From positions 1-64,000 of the forward strand of contig JAZLMM010000007.1 of the NCBI GenBank assembly GCA_045598705.1: a stretch of DNA of 64,000 nt. The letters are read 5' to 3'. Positions 60,514 to 64,000 of this stretch are shown piece by piece. This DNA is from Scatonaster sp045598705 (lineage in GTDB: Bacteria; Bacillota; Clostridia; Saccharofermentanales; Saccharofermentanaceae). Below the pieces are notes generated by a model. That model saw only the letters and a list, made by a program, of their open reading frames with translations, ran no database searches and was not told where the DNA came from. Made by a program: the position numbers and the translations under genes. Numbering within the stretch: the first letter of the stretch is position 1; the number at the start of each line of letters is the position of its first letter.

Positions 60514-61743
60514 ATGGACAATCAGGAACCGTCTTTGTTTGAAGAATTTCCGACTGTGTTCTCACAGGTAGCCAAAAGAAATGAAGGGAGCAATTATCCA
60601 CGTGAACGCGAGATCCTAACGATTCTTCGCGATGAACGTGAGAAGAATCTGTCGCCCTACGCATTTAAAACCAAGAACAGTCGAGGACGACTGAAAGAAG
60701 AAGAACCTTGCTTGGTTCGCTCGCCTTTCGAACGAGATACCGGAAGAATCATCTACTCGCAGGCTTTTCGAAGATTGCGTCATAAGACGCAGGTCTTCTT
60801 TAATGCCAAAAATGACCACATTTGCTCAAGAATCGAGCATGTGATCTATGTCAAATACATCGCCACGACGATCGCGCGAGCATTGAATCTCAACCTAGAT
60901 TTGGTGGAAGCCATCGCCCTCGGTCATGATTTGGGCCATGCTCCTTTTGGACATACAGGTGAGAAAGTCTTGGAAGCTTGTGCCAAGAAATATGACCCGG
61001 ACATGATATTCCGACATGAGTATCAGAGCCTTCGTGTGATTGATATGTTGGAAGAACACGGACATGGCAAGCCGGAAGGATTGAACCTTTCCTTTGAGGT
61101 CCGTGATGGTATCGTTTCTCACTGCGGTGAGACGTATAGTGAGTACATCTTGGCACCATATCGGGATAAGCCGACGGATATGCTCCTAGATCCATCTCAG
61201 GCACTTAGTTCTAAGCCTGCAACATTGGAAGGATGCGTAGTACGGATCTCTGATAAGATTGCATACATCGGGCGTGATATCGAAGATGCTTGTTTGGCAG
61301 GCATTATGGAGATCGAAGATATTCCACCGGTAATTGCTTCCACACTCGGTTCAACTAACTCACAAATCATCAATACGCTTGTTCGTGACTTGATTCACAA
61401 TAGTCTGGATCGAGATGAAATTCGTCTTTCTGACGAAGCGGGTCAAGCGATGAAAGAACTTCTTGAAGAGAACGTTGCTCGTATCTATCGTTCAGAGAAG
61501 ATTCGACGTTACGAAGAGAATATGAAGAACTGCATAGAGGGCCTATTTGAAGCATTGATGGGTGCTATGGCAGATAAAGAGAAGGCGGCAAGATCGAATA
61601 ATCCAGTCTTCGAAGGAATGGCGAAATATGCTGCGGACTACCCGATTTCAGATGCCAAGAATGTACAAATGGTAGTGGATTATATTGCTGGCATGACGGA
61701 TTCTTTCGCCACGTCATGCTACGAGAACATCTACTGGATTTGA
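60514..61743 (+). CDS. dgt: Deoxyguanosinetriphosphate triphosphohydrolase-like protein
   Basis: A 409-residue HD-domain enzyme. RSPFERDTGRIIYSQAFRRLRHKTQVF, CSRIEHVIYVKYIATTIARALN and ALGHDLGHAPFGHTGE contain the conserved His and His-Asp metal ligands. The family cleaves dNTPs to deoxynucleosides and triphosphate. GGGAGG decides ATG 60514; a weak promoter (TGCTATACT near 60475) lies upstream. Confidence 0.93.
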   Translation: MDNQEPSLFEEFPTVFSQVAKRNEGSNYPREREILTILRDEREKNLSPYAFKTKNSRGRLKEEEPCLVRSPFERDTGRIIYSQAFRRLRHKTQVFFNAKNDHICSRIEHVIYVKYIATTIARALNLNLDLVEAIALGHDLGHAPFGHTGEKVLEACAKKYDPDMIFRHEYQSLRVIDMLEEHGHGKPEGLNLSFEVRDGIVSHCGETYSEYILAPYRDKPTDMLLDPSQALSSKPATLEGCVVRISDKIAYIGRDIEDACLAGIMEIEDIPPVIASTLGSTNSQIINTLVRDLIHNSLDRDEIRLSDEAGQAMKELLEENVARIYRSEKIRRYEENMKNCIEGLFEALMGAMADKEKAARSNNPVFEGMAKYAADYPISDAKNVQMVVDYIAGMTDSFATSCYENIYWI

Positions 61744-61768
61744 ACGAACAAAGAAGAAGGTAAAGAGA

Positions 61769-62380
61769 ATGGAAACAACCGATAGGCAGTACAATTTCTA
61801 CGCGATGCTAGACCGCATGCAGTATATTCAGCGTTGGGGACTTATGAGGAATACCCGACAGGAAAACTTGAAGGAGCACTGCTTTGATGTGGCTGTCATT
61901 GCCCATGCATTGGTGCTGATTCATAACGAAATTCTAAAGAAAGAGCCTATCGATCCATTTCTGACCATGGCCGAAGCCCTGTACCATGATGTGTCCGAAA
62001 TTATTACGGGCGACTTGCCTACACCCATTAAGTATAAGAACCGCGAGTTGAAAACAGCGTATAAAGCGGTAGAGGCGGAAGCTTCCGAAAGCCTGTTGAC
62101 ACTGCTTCCAAACGAGATGCGTGATGCATACCAAGATTTGCTTCTTCCGAATCTTGAGGATGAGAAGCGAAAAGAGATTCATCGTCTTGTCAAAGTTGCG
62201 GACCGATTGAGTGCTTATCTCAAATGCCTGATGGAAGAGAAAGCAAATAACGATGAGTTCCGGTCAGCCAAGGAAAGCATTGAGACGTCTATTCACGAGC
62301 TTCAATGCGAAGAAGCTGAGTTCTACATGACACATTTTGTCCCGCCATATGGCATGACGTTGGACGAAATCAGTCAGTAA
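61769..62380 (+). CDS. YfbR-like 5'-deoxynucleotidase (HD domain)
   Basis: A 203-residue HD-domain protein: YIQRWGLMRNTRQENLKEHCFDVAVIAHAL and EALYHDVSEIITGDLPTPIKY are the YfbR hallmarks, with metal-binding His, His-Asp and the later Asp in KVADRLSAYLKC. It removes phosphate from deoxyribonucleoside monophosphates. It follows dgt by 25 bp; both control nucleotide pools. Confidence 0.9.
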   Translation: METTDRQYNFYAMLDRMQYIQRWGLMRNTRQENLKEHCFDVAVIAHALVLIHNEILKKEPIDPFLTMAEALYHDVSEIITGDLPTPIKYKNRELKTAYKAVEAEASESLLTLLPNEMRDAYQDLLLPNLEDEKRKEIHRLVKVADRLSAYLKCLMEEKANNDEFRSAKESIETSIHELQCEEAEFYMTHFVPPYGMTLDEISQ

Positions 62381-62389
62381 GGAATAAAG

Positions 62390-64000
62390 ATGGGCGATCA
62401 ATTGCGAAAACTGTATATTTCACTTGCCGTTGCTACGGGCCTTCTGGGTATCATTCTTCTAGTTGCCGTAAGTGGCTCGCTGATCAGTATGCAGAATACT
62501 TCATCGTTAACGCAAGAAGACAAAGATGCAATGTACCGCACGGCTGTGCTGACGCATACGGAAGAGGCTTTGCCATACTGGGAGCGAGAAGTACGAGCAG
62601 GATATCTGAACATCAGTGATTATGTCGAGAATCAGTTTACTTCACATCAATATCTTCTCGCCGGCAAAGATGATGCGGCATTTGCTTCGGACTTAGCGTG
62701 CGTAGCATATAACGATGCATATGACACTACAGAAATTCAGGAGATGCTCGAGAATCAATCAAGAAGATATGTAATCGAGAAGATCCTCAGTGATGAGAAT
62801 GAGAAGTATTCTCCGATCAACGGATTTGCCGATGAAGAAGGTACATCTTGCTACGATATCGAGGTCACAAGTCCACTTGAAAATGAAGAAGGATATGCAT
62901 TTGGTATCCGTCAAATTGAGGGAACATTCGACATAGATGGTAAAGAGGTGCGAGCGGATTTCTTCGTGGATCAGTCGCTTCGTCCAGGGGAGATCTATGC
63001 CCCTCAGACCTCTGGTCAAGTCGGCTTTACTATGGAGTGGAATACGAAGGGGGAAGTTCCGGGTCAGCATGAAGTCGTCATTCTTCTTCGTACTTCAGAT
63101 GGACGTGGACAGGTCGTGACCGGAGGTGAGGTCACGATTCCTGATTGCACGACGATTCGAAATGATACAGTGGTGCCAAGCTCCATTGTGGCAGGAACAC
63201 AGGAGTCTTGGTATGAGATCAATGCCGAGAATCGTGATGTGTATGTCAATATATTAGAAGCTTCGACAGATATCTCTGCGTCACTTTATGATCGATTCGG
63301 AAATCTCATTGGTTCTAACGACTTGAGTAATGCAGATTACGAAGTGCTACGTGGAAAATGTCAGCTTCAAGATGCAGATGTGCGAATGGATGAATACGAT
63401 GAGACAGCCAATGAATTCTTCATCCGTGTGAGAAGAAGTGAACATGCTGCGCCTTCTGTCGCGGAGATCACTTATGTAATGGTTCAATCCAAGGAAGTGG
63501 CGACATCTGAGAACACAGGATATCTGGCTGTCAAGAGCGATGTCGGTCCTGTCCCGACGCCAAGACCGACGGCCTCCGTATCAGACGAGGAACTGAATGC
63601 TATCGTGAAGTGTGTGGATGAGAGCGGGCGTGAGATCGAAATGACTCGTTCTAGCCTCTCCTTCGTACCACTGAATGGATTTCTGACCGAACTCGTTTTT
63701 ACCGATACCAATGAGAACATACTTCCAATCTATCCTGAATTCTCCATGGATACTTTCGAATATGCGATTGTCGGTGATTCGTTCGATAAAATCGGGATCC
63801 AGTATACAGCAGTGGAAGGATATGCTTCGAAGGTTAGCTTGGAGAATATGTCCATGTTTGACCCGGTTCCTAGTGGGCTCCAGACCGTCAATACGCAGGA
63901 AGGACAGAACGAAGTAGTCGTTACCGTAATCTCCATAGATGGTTCGAAGCGAGAATATACACTTCATCTCTTGCAGGGTCAAGATACTGAAGGATTCAGG
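62390..64000 (+). CDS. Large secreted protein with cadherin-like domain, 3' truncated
   Basis: The frame is open from ATG 62390 to the window end (537 codons). The N-terminus MGDQLRKLYISLAVATGLLGIILL holds a signal anchor helix. The outer part has beta-rich segments, a VGPVPTPRPTASV linker near residue 385, and, near 440-530, a segment with the pattern of cadherin-like beta-sandwich domains (FSMDTFEYAIVGD ... EGQNEVVVTVISIDGSKREYTLHL). Probably a surface or cell-wall-associated protein; function unknown. AAGGAA precedes the start and the gene is 10 bp from the YfbR-like gene. Confidence 0.7.
   Translation, partial: MGDQLRKLYISLAVATGLLGIILLVAVSGSLISMQNTSSLTQEDKDAMYRTAVLTHTEEALPYWEREVRAGYLNISDYVENQFTSHQYLLAGKDDAAFASDLACVAYNDAYDTTEIQEMLENQSRRYVIEKILSDENEKYSPINGFADEEGTSCYDIEVTSPLENEEGYAFGIRQIEGTFDIDGKEVRADFFVDQSLRPGEIYAPQTSGQVGFTMEWNTKGEVPGQHEVVILLRTSDGRGQVVTGGEVTIPDCTTIRNDTVVPSSIVAGTQESWYEINAENRDVYVNILEASTDISASLYDRFGNLIGSNDLSNADYEVLRGKCQLQDADVRMDEYDETANEFFIRVRRSEHAAPSVAEITYVMVQSKEVATSENTGYLAVKSDVGPVPTPRPTASVSDEELNAIVKCVDESGREIEMTRSSLSFVPLNGFLTELVFTDTNENILPIYPEFSMDTFEYAIVGDSFDKIGIQYTAVEGYASKVSLENMSMFDPVPSGLQTVNTQEGQNEVVVTVISIDGSKREYTLHLLQGQDTEGFR

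Overview
The window is about 64 kb of chromosome from a low-to-medium GC Gram-positive anaerobe, most likely a member of the Clostridia. The grounds are AGGAGG-type ribosome binding sites in front of almost every gene, sigma-A-like promoters, a group A [FeFe] hydrogenase with a flavoprotein partner, a ferredoxin-thioredoxin-reductase-like protein, cobalamin-dependent methionine synthesis with a separate reactivation protein, lipoproteins and a cell-wall-anchored surface protein. Genus-level placement is not possible from the sequence alone. No tRNA, rRNA, CRISPR array, transposase or phage gene was found.

Layout. 1-4.3 kb: end of a PAP2 phosphatase, a membrane-anchored XRE regulator, an MBL-fold hydrolase, a leucine-rich-repeat lipoprotein, a ferredoxin-thioredoxin-reductase-like protein with its thioredoxin, and a GNAT acetyltransferase. 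4.4-8.3 kb: a two-gene hydrogenase operon with a strong promoter, a 29-bp palindromic operator-like site and a terminator. 8.4-13.9 kb: four tandem paralogous LppM-like lipoproteins with a common head and unrelated tails, then a DUF3737 protein. 13.9-20 kb: an Lsa-type ABC-F protein behind a long structured leader, then metF, a MetH reactivation protein and metH. 20-29.7 kb: a cytosolic GH5 glycosidase, a 40-residue membrane peptide, a membrane-anchored foldase-like protein, and a translationally coupled operon of two YfhO-type membrane proteins and a DEDDh exonuclease.

29.8-43.9 kb is a complete type IV pilus locus: a large PilX-like surface protein, four prepilins (two of them only 66 and 71 residues long), PilO-, PilN- and PilM-like proteins, PilC, PilT, PilB and, divergently, a prepilin peptidase. 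Inside it lies a gene-free 1.3 kb stretch that carries a roughly 350-bp element with 17-bp terminal inverted repeats and three hairpins at an exact 62-bp period. 44-48.3 kb holds housekeeping and poorly known genes (YebC, an ATPase-Asp23 fusion, DUF6062, a YedF/DsrE-like protein, a SpoU methyltransferase, rpsT). 48.7-54.5 kb is one gene for a 1940-residue repeat-rich, cell-wall-anchored adhesin or pilin. 54.6-64 kb: tmcAL, a membrane-anchored protein, an ECF S component, pcrA, dgt, a YfbR-like nucleotidase, and the start of a large secreted protein cut by the window end.

Taken together, the window encodes a fermentative anaerobe's hydrogen and thiol redox system, a methyl-transfer module, and three separate surface systems: lipoproteins, type IV pili and a giant adhesin. 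The features most worth following up are the nearly headless pilins with a palindrome in the promoter spacer, the 62-bp periodic hairpin element, the ABC-F leader, the hydrogenase with its composite flavoprotein partner and operator, and the expanding lipoprotein family.
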